Origin: Tribonema minus | Taxonomy: Eukaryota > Sar > Xanthophyceae > Tribonematales > Tribonemataceae | NCBI GenBank assembly: GCA_017506865.1 | Contig: JAFCMP010000135.1 | Location: forward strand, 62,001-126,000 | Reading direction: 5' to 3' | DNA: 64,000 bases | In this document: in pieces, positions 1 through 12,600 of the stretch | How the letters are laid out: every line of letters starts with the position of its first letter | How positions within the stretch are numbered: the stretch's first letter is position 1 | Translations under genes and position numbers: made by a program | Notes under the pieces: model-generated | What the model saw: only the letters and a program-made list of their open reading frames with translations | What the model was told of the DNA's origin: nothing | Database searches by the model: none

Positions 1-478
1 CAGCGGCGGTTCTTGTTGTGGCTCTACACAACTCAACAATCATGTGCGTGCCACAAGCTGCCCTCTCTAGGGGGGAGAGGAGAGGAGTGCGGGAGACACT
101 CTGGGGAGTTGCAGGGGGAAGGGGCGCTCGGAGAGCGCATATTGCGGCTCTGCAGCAGCCCGGTAATGCTCGACAGCTGCAGCAGCCGCGGCGGCAGTAG
201 CAGCACAGCGCTGTGCACCAGCTACGGCGGTGTGCAGCATCCAGGTGCCATGGTGGTGGCAGTGGTCGTTGCAGCACGTGCGGCGCGCGCTGACCCCTGC
301 CCCTCCCGCCTCCCCTGATCTGGGCAGCAGCGCCCATGTGATAGCGCATGCCCAGAACGCAACAGCCGCAGAAGGCGTGAGCTGTAGCGGCGGCAGCAGC
401 AGGAGCGGCGGAGCTTGCCACTGCTCATTTGCTGAGCCGCGTGGCAGCAGCGAATTGTGCATGGTGTCGCGGCAGCGA

Positions 479-606
479 TCAGTCGCCCTCATCGCCTTCG
501 ACGATGCGATGATTGACGAGCGACGGACCGTCGGGCGTCGCGAATGCGTCGCCGACGTTGCTGGCCTGGTGCTCGAGGTAGAGGTCGTGCCGCGATATGC
601 CGCTTC
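479..606 (-). CDS. Channel exon 15: C-terminus and stop
   Basis: GSGISRHDLYLEHQASNVGD, then DAFATPDGPSLVNHRIVEGDEGD and TGA at 481-479. The acceptor CCCACAG|GA follows a long poly-C tract in sense (G-run with one A, 611-655 on the plus strand). Confidence 0.75.
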
Positions 607-3600
607 CTGTGGGGTGGGGTGGGGGGGGGGGGGGAGGGGCGGGGGGGGGGGGGGGTAAGTGCGCGCATTCGTACTGCGGCTCAGACACATGGACAGCGCT
701 GCTTCTGTTGTTTGCGTAGAGATGTGCTGCCGCCCGCGAGACGGGCTGGCGCAGGAGGTAGGCGCGCGCTTCTCCAATTGCAGCACATGCACCTACGCCT
801 CATACTTATTGAGAGCCGCAGCACCGGCATTGCTCTAAACACCTGCTCGCACTCCGCAGCGCGCGACTGGGGATACGTCAGCTTTTTCGACCTGGCATCG
901 TCCCAAACGGCCAGCTTCAGAGCTGGTGCTGCCTTGAGGTGTTGGCTTTGGGTGCTTGCTCGAGTGTAGCAGGCACGCGAGTGAGGTAATAGCCAAGGCA
1001 TCCGTTAAGGCTTACTGCCTACTTCGAAGTATTTTGCACGCAGAGAGTGCTCCGTCGTGTTGGTGATCAGCAGGTGCGCTGCGCTGATGCTCAGTGGGTG
1101 ACAATGGGGGAACAGGCCTTGAAGAGTGTGAAGTTTTCAGATGTCTGGGATAGGCAGCAGCATGTGCATCACTTTTTGCTTGGCACCGACCAACAAGGCT
1201 AGGCACACAGCTGTAGCAGAGTTCCAGCTGGCAGACTAGCAGAGGATGGCCACCATTTGGCGTTTCACCTTCGGCTGAGCCCAAGTTGCAACTGCACGCC
1301 ATCGTGTTCGCCTTCCACCGGCAGGTACGACGGTGCACCTCACCCATGTCTTGACCGCAACACCAGACCCTCACCGTCTTCCTGATCCTAAGTGCCATCG
1401 TCAGAGCTGGTATCAACATGAAAATCATACATTTCGGGATATCTCAAAGATGCGCTGGCGTGCGACCGGCCGCCCTCTGACTGCAGCACAGTGGTCATTG
1501 AACTTTGCTTCATGAGCACACTGTAGGGCGCAGTGCAGACTAGGCGGCTGCGTAGGCGCAACCTTCGCGATTGCATGGGACACCCGGCCTTCCTGGGGGT
1601 CTTCATTGTCGTCCTTGCCAGTCTCGTAGAGCCGCTCCCCAAGTGCCACTGAGCTCGGGGCAGCGGCGGAGGAGGCTCCGTCTGAAACCCATCTATTAGC
1701 TTTGTGAGTGTTTGTGTACCCTCCAGCAGGGAAAGCATTCACGAGCTCAGTATGTGCATACGTGTTGTTGACGGCGTGCAGCACAGGTGTTCCGCCCCTA
1801 AAGACAAAAAAGTACTTGCCTTCTGCCAGGTGTGATGCGCTGGCGTGCGAGAGGCCGCCCTCGGACTGCAGCACGCGCTGGTACAGGTCGTCCGACTGGG
1901 GGTCCGCCTCGTCGGAGTGCGCGCGCATGCTGCGCGCGCCGTCCGCGCCCTGCGGTGCGCACGCGCAGCGGCGATTGATATTCAGAGCGTGCCGCATTTG
2001 AACCACAACAAGTACGTCCGAGGTATGCCGTATGATACTTGACGTACGTAGGACGGCGCGGGGTCCGCCTCGTCGGAGTGCGTGCGTATGCTGCGCGCGC
2101 CGTCCGCGCCCTGCAGTCTCACGCGTGCGGTGGCAATTTACACGGCGTATTACGCTTTGCAGCATAGTGTAACAGGTACTTCAGGTGTGCCGTTTGCATT
2201 GCAACAAATCACCAACATGCCAATCTGCCAAGTGGAGACTGGTTGAATGTAGAGGTGCTGCGGTGTGCACGGAGCGTGCTGCGCGCGCCGTCCGCGCCCT
2301 GCGGTGCTCGTAACGCGGCGGCAGTTCTTGTGATGTGTGATGTCTTGGACCACAGCAAGTATGTCCGATGTGTGCCGTTCGAATCACTGCACTACCACCA
2401 CTGCCTGAACCTCCCAAGTGGAGGTTGGTTTGATGTGGCAGTTCCGCGGTGCGCACGGAGACTGCCGCGTGCGCGCCCTGCGGGACCCGCGCAGCGGCAA
2501 TTGATGTACAGAGGTACAGAAGTTGGCTTCTTTGCGCCCTAAGAGGGAATTAACAAAGAGCACAGAGTGTTGTATTTGGACCAGAACAAGGTTGTCCGAA
2601 GTATGCCGTTGCCGTACAGCACTTGTATACGTAACGTAGCTCCACCACCACCTGAAACTGCCAAGTGGAAATCGATCGAAGGTGGCGGCTGTGCTGTGCG
2701 CACAAAGGGCAGCTGCGTGGTGAACGCTTTGTTGAAGCGTAAGCGCGCTTCCCACGTCGCCGACTGTGGCGCGCGCACAACGGCAGCAGAGCTGAGCCTG
2801 TCTTGAGCTTCAAAGACATGGGTTTCGGGCATCGGCATGAAGCATCAGACGCCACGACGAAGAAGCGCTACTGCAGACAGCGCGTTCGCGAGCGCGGCCA
2901 GCACTGCATGCGCACGGGCGCTCGCGTCGTCAGCGCAGCGGAAGTTGAGTTGAAGTTGATGCCGAGCGCTGCGGCGCGTATTATGCCATCTGACTTCACA
3001 ATTGCCGTGTGCTGGCGGGGTGCGCCCGTGAGCGCGCGCGCTGCCGACAGCGGCGCTGCCAACGGCGCCTGTTGCCAGCAGAGATCCGCGTCTTGCTGAG
3101 CACTGCTGCGATGACACATGTCCGCGTCAGTCACCGCCACGCACGCGCCGCCGTCCGCCGAGCCAGCAGCTGCATGCACCCCCAAACCCGCGACAAGCCC
3201 TCTAGCAGCAGTGTTGCCCGGCCTCGTGCACACACTGGGGACTGGTAGCGGTGTGCCAACACCCGTCTCAGTCAGTAGCCCTAACGCCAACCCTGTTCCA
3301 ACAATACTGCTCCCCCTGCCACAGCTAGCCCGCCAGCCCTAACGATGACCCAACCCCAACCCTAACCCCAACCCTGACGCCCCATCTCAACCCCCCCTTA
3401 CCTGCGATGGCCAGCCGCCGCCGGCGGTGGCGATAAGGCTGACGCTGCCGGCCTCCCGCATGCCGCGCCCGTTGGTGCTGAGGCGCCGAGCGCTGTTGCG
3501 CCAGCCGCCGATGGCGCTCACGGCGCGCGACAGGTGGCCAGCGCCGCTGCCGCCGCCGCCGCCGCCGGGGCGGTAGCTGCTGTGGTGCGGCGTGTGCGTC

Positions 3601-6600
3601 ATGTGCTGCGAGTGCGTCTGGCTGAGGCCGAACTTGCTCGAGGCCTTGTTGGCGGCCTGCGGTGGCAAGAGCGCAGCGTGGGGCGTGGAGGAAGATGAGA
3701 TGTTGGTTATAGAACGCCGCTGGTGGAGGCTGCGTGTGACGCACTGACCGTTGAACTTGCTGGAGGCCTTGTTGGCGGCCTGCATTGGCAAGAGTGCAGC
3801 GTGAGGCGTGGAGAAGGAGTGCAGCGTGAGATGTGGAGAAAAATGAGAGATTGGTCATGGAACGCCGCCGGGTGGAGGTTGCCTTTGACGCACGGAACAT
3901 CGGGAGTGCGGCGTAATGCGTGGAGCATGAGTACTCGTAGTTGGTCGTAGAACGCCGCCGCTGGTGGAAGTTGCGTGTGACGCACTGGATGTTGAAGTAC
4001 TGACACTGAAGTCGCGCGGATGCAGCAGACGTTCTTTCTGCAGCTTGTGAGAGAAAAAGTTCTCAATCTGCATTGCCACCGCTCAGCGGCGTGTGCGGCG
4101 TCGGCGGTTGCGCGCAGTGCGCCACTCACTGCCCCCTGCCGGAACTCTTTCGCGGCAGTGGATGCAATTGAAATTGTCCGCTGCAGCTACTGGGAGTGCG
4201 CGTACTGACAAGTCGTGCGGCCATAAAGTTTTCACCAGCGATTCAATTGATGCAGGTATCGGCACTACCGATGGCAAAGGACCTGGCTGCCACCATTCCA
4301 ACATCACGCCACCGGCTCCAACTTGCTTGCTTGAAGTAGGTGAGGAGCGTCTCAGCAGCCATGATCTTAGCATGCACCCACGACTTAGCAAGCACGCGCC
4401 GCGGGATTTTTGTATGTCACTGTGTGTATGTATATGCCCCCACGTGCCAGGCACGCGCCACTGCATGCATATACGTTAAGATACGTATGTATATGCCCCA
4501 CCTGCAGAGTTTCCGTGGTGCAGATCCTGCTCTTGGCAAGCATCTCCACTGCGAGCTTGAAGCTGGGGAACATGTCCAGAACCGCCTGGAAGTTGTCCCT
4601 ACTCAGAACCTGTGGCGCCGCACAGTTGAAGTGCAAGAAGCACACACCCAAAAACAGCGCTCAATTTTAGGTCCATGTAGTTGTTAGCGGGCGCGGTGCC
4701 GTTCTGTGACTGTGAAACCACAGTCGCAATAAACACGGTCATTTGATCGAAATACACGCAAGAAGGGGCTAGAGTCGGGCACCGTGCCGCCTCTCGCTGC
4801 GCAGTGCAGCTGCAGTGGACACGTTGTCTGCTAGGGACGCACACTGAGCTAGACACGCGCTGCTGGCAGGTAGCAACCTAACCCCAACCCTAACTCAACC
4901 CTAACCCTGAGGGGGAGTTGTGTCGGGCGCAATGGGCTGAGCTGTTGTCCCCTGGCACACCCCATCACATACCCCACAAGGGGAAGGGGAGAGGCCCGAG
5001 GGACAGGTAGAACGGGACCAGCACCGGGCGCAATGCCGTTGATCGAGTGCGCGCCGCAGTTGCGGGCACACGCGTTAACGTCTGATGCGACGGGACTAGT
5101 AGAGCGCTGTGCTACTGCTGTGGGGGATCGGCCTCAAGCAGAGTCTTGCAGGCATTGTTGTGCCGCTTCACACGCCGGCGTCAGCCGCACAGTTTCGACA
5201 GAGATTCAGGAGGCCTGCCGCTGCTGTCACGCGAGTTCGCACGAGAGACGTTGTAACCTCGAAGCTGCAACACTCAGGCACAGGCCAACCTGTTACATGG
5301 GGAAGTTTAAGGTCTTGAGGTGGTGATTCCAAGACTTTCTATGAAGTGTTTCTAGGTCAGCAGCAAACACGACCATAGCCCCAAGCGGTCAGGTCCAATG
5401 ATTGAATTTTGGTGATGGCACCCTGACTGAGGAAGCGTTGACTGGATTCAAGAGTCTGCAGCAACAGCCACTAATACTCCAAAGTAATCAGGCTCGATAT
5501 TGACCCTTGCTGTTGGTGCCTTGATTGTAGAAGCTGTAATTCTCAAGACTCTAGTTCACAAGGATCGATACTCCGGAGCATTCAGGCTTGATGTTGAACT
5601 CTGCTGTTGCAGTTTGACCGCGGGAGCGTCACTCGCCTGCAGCTCGCAGAAGCACGTGGAGCGCACGTTGGCGGTGCGCACGGTGCGGTAGTGCGTGAGC
5701 GCAATCTCGCCGAAGAAGGAGCCCTCGTGCAGCGAGATGATGTAGTACTCCACCTGCTCATGGATCACGTACACGCGCACCGTGCCGTGCGCGATGAAGA
5801 ACATGCACTCCGCCTGCGCGAGTGAGTGAGTCAGTAAGTGAGTCGGTGAGTCTGCATACGATTTGAATGCGTATACCCGCACTGTGCCATGCGCATTGAA
5901 GACTGTGCGCTTCGCCGCCGCAAGTGAATGAGTCAATGAGTAAGTCAGTCAATACGGTGCCACGAGCAACAGCCGGAGTGACTGGGTCCGTGTTGCCATG
6001 TATGGTGAGGTACTGTGGTAGGCAGAGAATGATTTACGGCTGCAGGTTCTGTGCGCATCCTGCTACCAAATACCTAGGGTTGCAAAAAAAACGTATTTGG
6101 CCACACAATACGGGGCGTATTTGGCAACCAGGAATACGTCGTGAGCAAACTTCAACATGATAGTATGCTGCGTGAAGGGCGTATTTGTGGGGTATGCGGT
6201 GAGTCTGCCCAATTCCGAGTATACAGTCTGCCACAAAAGGGGAACTTGAACTCCGAAATTAACTTCAGAATACACTTTTTTGCAACCCTACAAATACCTG
6301 AACCAAAGTCAAGATTAAATGTGAACTCCAGGGTTCATGACAAGCACACTCGCCTTCTCGCCCAGCCGTATGATGAGATCGCGGGCAGGATGATGTGCGG
6401 CTGCCCTACGCCCTGACCCTACTTGATAACTTAACCAAATGCGAGAGTCTGAGTTATGAGTCACAAGTCTCATGCACTTGCCTTCTCGCCCTGCCGAATG
6501 GTGAGATCGTTGGGCAGGATGATGTGCGCTGGAGGTTCTGCACGACCGCAATGACGCCCGTCGGCAAGCACGCCTTCAACCTGGCCATGCTTGCTCAAAC

Positions 6601-9600
6601 CCTAACCGTGCTTGCTTGAACCCTAATCATGCTTGAAGGTCAAGACGTCACCCCGCATAACTCTGGCCGAGCTCGAGAGGGTGAGGTACAATTTCATGAC
6701 TTCAGACGCGACACTCGCCTTCTCGCCCTGCCGAATGATGAGATCATTAGGCAGGATGATGTGCGGCTGCAGGTTCTGCACGCGTCATGCCCTACGCCCT
6801 GACCCTACTTGAAATCTTGGTCAAATGCAAGAGTCGGAGTCAAGAGTATCAAGTCCCACTCACCTTCTCGCCCTGTCGAATGATGAGGTCGTTGGGCAGG
6901 ATGATGTGCGGCTGCAGGTTCTGCACGAGCGCGATGACGCCCGCCGGGGAACACGCCTTGAACAGCGGAACCTTCTCGATGAGGCTCTTCTTGAGCGCGA
7001 CGTTGAGCTGCAGGCGCAGCTTATTAGGCAGGTCCGAGAAGAGAGAAGCGTTGTGCCGCGTCTGCCCGCTGTCCCAGAGGTACTCGTAGTAGCTGCGGAT
7101 CGTCTTCTGGAGGCCCACGGGGACCTTCCTGAACCGCATGTACTCGTTGATGCTGCGTTCGGAGCGAGGGACACGTAGGGGGGGGGGGGGGGGAGTAAGG
7201 GTTAAGGTTTGGATTAGGACTAGGGTTAGGCTCTTGGGAGGGTTGTCCTAGAGGTATTCGTAGTAGCTGCGGATCGTCTTCTGCAGCCCCACGGGGACCT
7301 TGCGGATCCGCATGTACTCGTTGATGCTGCACGGGGGGTGGGCAAAGGGGGGGGGGTTGAGATGGGGGTTTGGGCGAGCGAGTCCTAATTTACCAACGGG
7401 ACAGGCATGAATCATGTTGCGCAACGCGACGGTAGCGGCGTGCAAGGCGACGAGTACTGGCACACCATAACAAGCCGGGATGATCTGCGCACAGCGCTTC
7501 ATAAGTTCGTTTGCATTGACACTGTCAACGCTGCCACAGCCACTTGAAGTATCAACTTGGAACAAGTTGAAGTTATTATGTTGAACTTACCCATCCATCT
7601 GCGCCTTCTTGGCCACCGCGGTGGTGTCCATGTTGCTCAGCAGCGTTGCGGCGCTACCTATGATGACGGCGTTGACCACCAGCGCCACCAGGTAGCCCAG
7701 CGACATGTACACGTTCTCGATCAGCGTTGTCTGCCCCATGGCGTTGCCGAAGTTCACGGCCAAGACGAACGTCAGTGCCTGCAGGGCGTGACAAGTGCGT
7801 TGAACGTTTCAATGCTGGACTAACTTGACAGGTGAGGTTAGCGGTCATTGTGAAGTTTAAAGTTGCCTACTTCGAAGTACATGAATTCGAATACTTGGAA
7901 GTAGGTGATCAAAAGAGTCATCAGAAATTAATAAGTATGAACATGACATGCAGAGGGGAAGTGGCCTATGTGGCAGAGTGTAAAGTTCTTGCGCAGGGAT
8001 CTGTGTGAGGCAGCAGCGTGTGCAGCGCTGCCTGCTCGTTACCGACGACTACGCATGTAGCTGCAGCAGATTAGCTGCTGGTCCTCTGGTGACTACAGAT
8101 GTCTGACGCGTAGCATTGCCAAATTTCGATTTTCAGCATCATGTATACACACATGGACGTCACGCACGAGCATACATATGCACGTATGTGATTCACGTCG
8201 CTTACTTTGGGGGATCACGTATGCCTTGTCCCATGAGCGCTCACGTGTGTGTGCTGGTCGCCTCATCTGCTGTGCCTGTCCTCTGGCGATGGCGTCCATC
8301 TATGAGCCATATACATACGTGCATGTTTTTGTAACGTGCACATCGCATGGCACTCTTCACTTTAGTGGATACTTGACATATAAGTACTCACGTGTATGAA
8401 CTGGTCGCCCAATGGGCTGTGCCGGTTCTCCGGCAACGGTGTCGCGTTTACGTGCCATACATGTATGTGCATGTACTGATGTACGCGTCACATGGTATCA
8501 TTGACAAGGTCACTTGGGATGTTTGTGCTTCAACCTTGAGGTACGCACTCACGTGTATGTACTGGTCGCCCAATCTGCTGTGCCTGTTCTCCGGCGACGG
8601 AGTCCAGATTATGTGCCATATACTTCAAAAGTACACATGTGCATGTTTTCGTAAATGTACACAACACTGGAAGTATTCTTTACTTTACTTGAAGTACGCA
8701 CTCACGTGTATGTACTGGTCGCCCAATCTGCTGTGCCTGTTCTGCGGCGAAGGCGTCCAGCAATTCGAACATGTATACGTGTGCATGTGTTCATAAATGT
8801 ACGTGTCAACATGGTATTCTTCATTTTACTGCATACGTGAAGTACGAGCTCACGTGTATGTGTGTACTGGTCGCCTAATAACTTCATACTTGAAGTATGA
8901 GCTCACGTGTATGTACTGGTCGCCCAATCTGCTGTGCCTGTTCTCCGGTGATGGCGTCCAATCTGTGGAGAAGTCCTCCTTTATGGCAATGTACCAGTAC
9001 ACGCACGCCATCACGTGCACTATCAGCGCAAAGATGACAAAGAACTTCATCATGCGGTAGACAGCGGGGTTGAAGCTGCGCGGGGGGGGGGGGGGGGGGG
9101 GGGGGGAAGGGGGAAAAGGGGCAGGGAGGCGGGGGGGGGGGGGGCGGGGGGAATTGTGTCGATCATTCAATAAAGCTCGAAAGCGCATACTTGTTTATCT
9201 GTTGGTCCAAATGGGTCAGTGCAAGTTGCAGCAGTCGAACGAGCATCTCCTAGTGAACATGCCCAGAGTCGTGTGGCGATGGCCTGATGCGCATTCATGC
9301 TGCTTACTGTATATTTGGGTTCGCATTTACGACACAACGGCAGCTCTCTTGCAGCGTCGCTCTACCGCATTTGCATGGCGGTGACAGCGCTCAAGCATCA
9401 GTGATGACGACATACCTCACTGCTATAGTACACTCAACACTCATCAGCTGCATGTAGTTCCAATGACGTGTATGTATGTGTCGCATGTATTCATACCCTA
9501 CGTACCTGATAATCTCTTCCAGCTTCTTCATGATCTTGGCGGCCTCGCGCCCCATGGTGAAGAGCTTGAGCGTGCGGAATGACTTGAAGATGAGCGCTAT

Positions 9601-12600
9601 GCGCCCATCGACGTGCGTGACGGCCCCTATTATTGTCATCGGTATCGCGCTGTCGAGGATACACGCGTGCAGAATGGCAGCGCTCAGAGGTGAAGTTGTA
9701 AATTCAACTTGAAGTTGAGGGCTGTACGCCCATCGACGTGCGTAACGGCCCCTTATTGTCATCGGTATCGCGCTGTCAAGAATACACGCGCGCAGGACGG
9801 CAGTGCTCAGATGTGAAGTTGTAACTTCAACAGATGCGCAGACAGCGCTACGCAGACAATGATATGCAGACAGCGTTGTTAGCGGTGCTGTCCCGTCTGA
9901 CTGGAGTTTGTGACATGCACACTTGGCCGCGTAGCTAGGTCTTGACACTCACAAAAGTGCCTTTTGAAACAAATATCACGAGACAGGGTGTGGATGTGGC
10001 AGCCAGCATCCAACACCTAGTGATGGTTTCCACAATGTCAATGACAATGCTCTGTCAGGCACTAAGATGTGGTCATCGCTATTACCCTCGCCGTGCTGTC
10101 CACCTATATATATATCAGAGATGGCGCGTAGTGCCATTGTCGAACAGGTCGCGCGTAGCGCGATAAATTTTTTGACAAGTACGCGTACGAGTATTAATAT
10201 ACTGGTGAGAGCGGCTACGGGTACGAGTTTAACCTGTGCCTGAGACAACGGGTACGCGTATACCTGGGGAATAGGTTATTGCTAGTCGAACAGGTGTTTT
10301 TGCCTGTTTCAATGGGTTTTTGATGGCTTTCACCAGATTCGTCGCAGCAATGTCCTACATCATGTATCACACTACAAGACGCTTGAATCTGCTTTGGGGA
10401 AATCGTATGAGGCTCGTGAAGGCTCGAAAGCCGTGCGTGCCTTACTACTAGGGCACGAAACACGAGTGCAATGTACTGATTTAGATATGAAAGCATTGAG
10501 TAGCTGGCATGCACAATGTAAATGCAGCTTGCTGACATGCACATCTCTTTGGCAGTAGCTCTCGGCCAGCGCAGCGTGGCGTTGAGCTTCGAGTCGGTGA
10601 AACGAAGCTCGCCAAAGCTCGCTATGAGAAGCCACTGCGTCCGAGCCGAGACGCTGCGGGGTCAGCTATATGGGAGATGCGTTCTCTCGTCGGTGCTTGC
10701 TCGCAATCGCAGTTGCAACGCACGCTCACGCTCCTTCCACTTTTCAAACTTCGGCCTAACCCAACTTCAACGGATTTATTCTCGAGAAGCTCGCGAAAAC
10801 AAAGCACGCAGTGTGTACGAGATTTTCACTCGTACCGCGCGTTATAAGCTGTGGACCAGTGCAGGTTTTACTCGTTGCCTCACACGACAGGTTACGCGTA
10901 CGAGTTATTCCGTGGCCACGGGTACGAGTTAAAACGCGCGTCAAAAACTCGTACCTGTACCCGTGCCACAGGTGTACGCGCTACCTCTGAAACATATATG
11001 CATATATATTTAATATATATGCATATATATATATATATGCCACGGACATGCTTCCAGTTTATCGCCCTCAGGGTCATATTGTCTGCCAGAAAGGTGTAGT
11101 CATGGCAGCCATCTGCTCAGCGTTAGGGTTAGGTTTGGTTCAGCATGACAGAGTCACCGCCATGTGCCCACTACAGTCAACGGCCAGCAGCGCAAGCATG
11201 TCTCAGTTGAGGCATGGGTTGCATACGCTGCTGAAGAAGGCGTGCAGTTATCCGCGCAACAAGACGGTCACTGAATCCACAAGCGCCGACCTGAGGACAT
11301 CCACAACGAAGTACGCACCCAGGTCATGCAGGCAGATGACACTACTACGCCGGTGTAGGCATGTATGCAAGAGCAGGCGCTGAGCACTGACCTGAGGACG
11401 TCCGCAAAGAACCAGTGCACAGATCGCGCAAACATGCTTCTATACTTCCTATACTTCGAAGTATACTTCTACTTCTTCTTCCAAATACTTCTATACTATA
11501 CTAGGGTATGCAGGTATGCGCAAACAGGCGCTGAGCGCTGACCTGAGGACGTCCGCGAAGAACCACGTGCGCAGGTAGCGCAGGCGGATCTTGCGCGGCT
11601 TGATGCACTCCTCCTTGGTGTGCGGGTCGACGTACGTGGAGAAGAAGTTGACGGCGACGTCCGCCATGAACGACAGCTCCACCAGCGAGTCCAGGACCTT
11701 GGACAGCACGGTGGGCTCATGCTGAAAACCTGGGAGGGGATGAGGGTTAGGATTAGAGTTAGGGTAAGGAAAAAGGGTAGGGGTTGGTTGGGGTTAGGGT
11801 TAGGGTTACGGTTACTGTTAGGTTGGGGGGGGGGGGCGGATGAGCAAGCGGTAGGCGGCGGGTCCGTTACATGCATGGAGGTGATGTTGAAGTTGACGAC
11901 GACGTCCGCCATGAGCGACAACTCCACCAGCGAGTCCAGGACCTTGGACAGCACGGTGGGCTCGTGCTAGAAACCTGGGGGGGGATGAGGGTTAGGATTA
12001 GAGTTGAAGTTAGAGTTAGGACCGGGTTAGGACGGCACGAAGTACACCGCTAACCACTTCAATCTGCCCTCCACAGTGCTGCGCGCCCGCTCCCTGTGGC
12101 AGCTGCCCAAGCCACAGCTCTCAAAGCACGGATTCATCGACTCCAGCTTGACCTGAGCGCTGCTGACCAGACTCACCTACCTAGAGGGGAACGATGATGG
12201 ACCTACACACCGATCATAACTAATTCTCAAGCGAGCCCCGCACTTCAACTTGTGCCTGCTGCGCGTTGGTGACGCTCACCCTCCGCCGTACCCGCTACTT
12301 CAAGTGAGCACTACCGCTACTAACACACTCACCTATCTGGAGGGGGACGACAATGGACATATAGAGGATGAGGACGGTGATGTACATGTCCCAGTACAGC
12401 TTGTTGTGGGAGTTGTGCGGGATGAGCCAGCGCGGCCGCCCGGCGTCAATTGAGTCCACCTTGGTCAGCATGTTGATCTCCGCCGCAATGTCACCTGCGA
12501 CAGCGACGCGCAACAGCGCAAAAACAGAAATGACTCCTGTTTAAAACCTCTCGTTTCGTGATGGTTACATGTCCGTTGCTCAAAAAGGAAGCGGTGAGTA

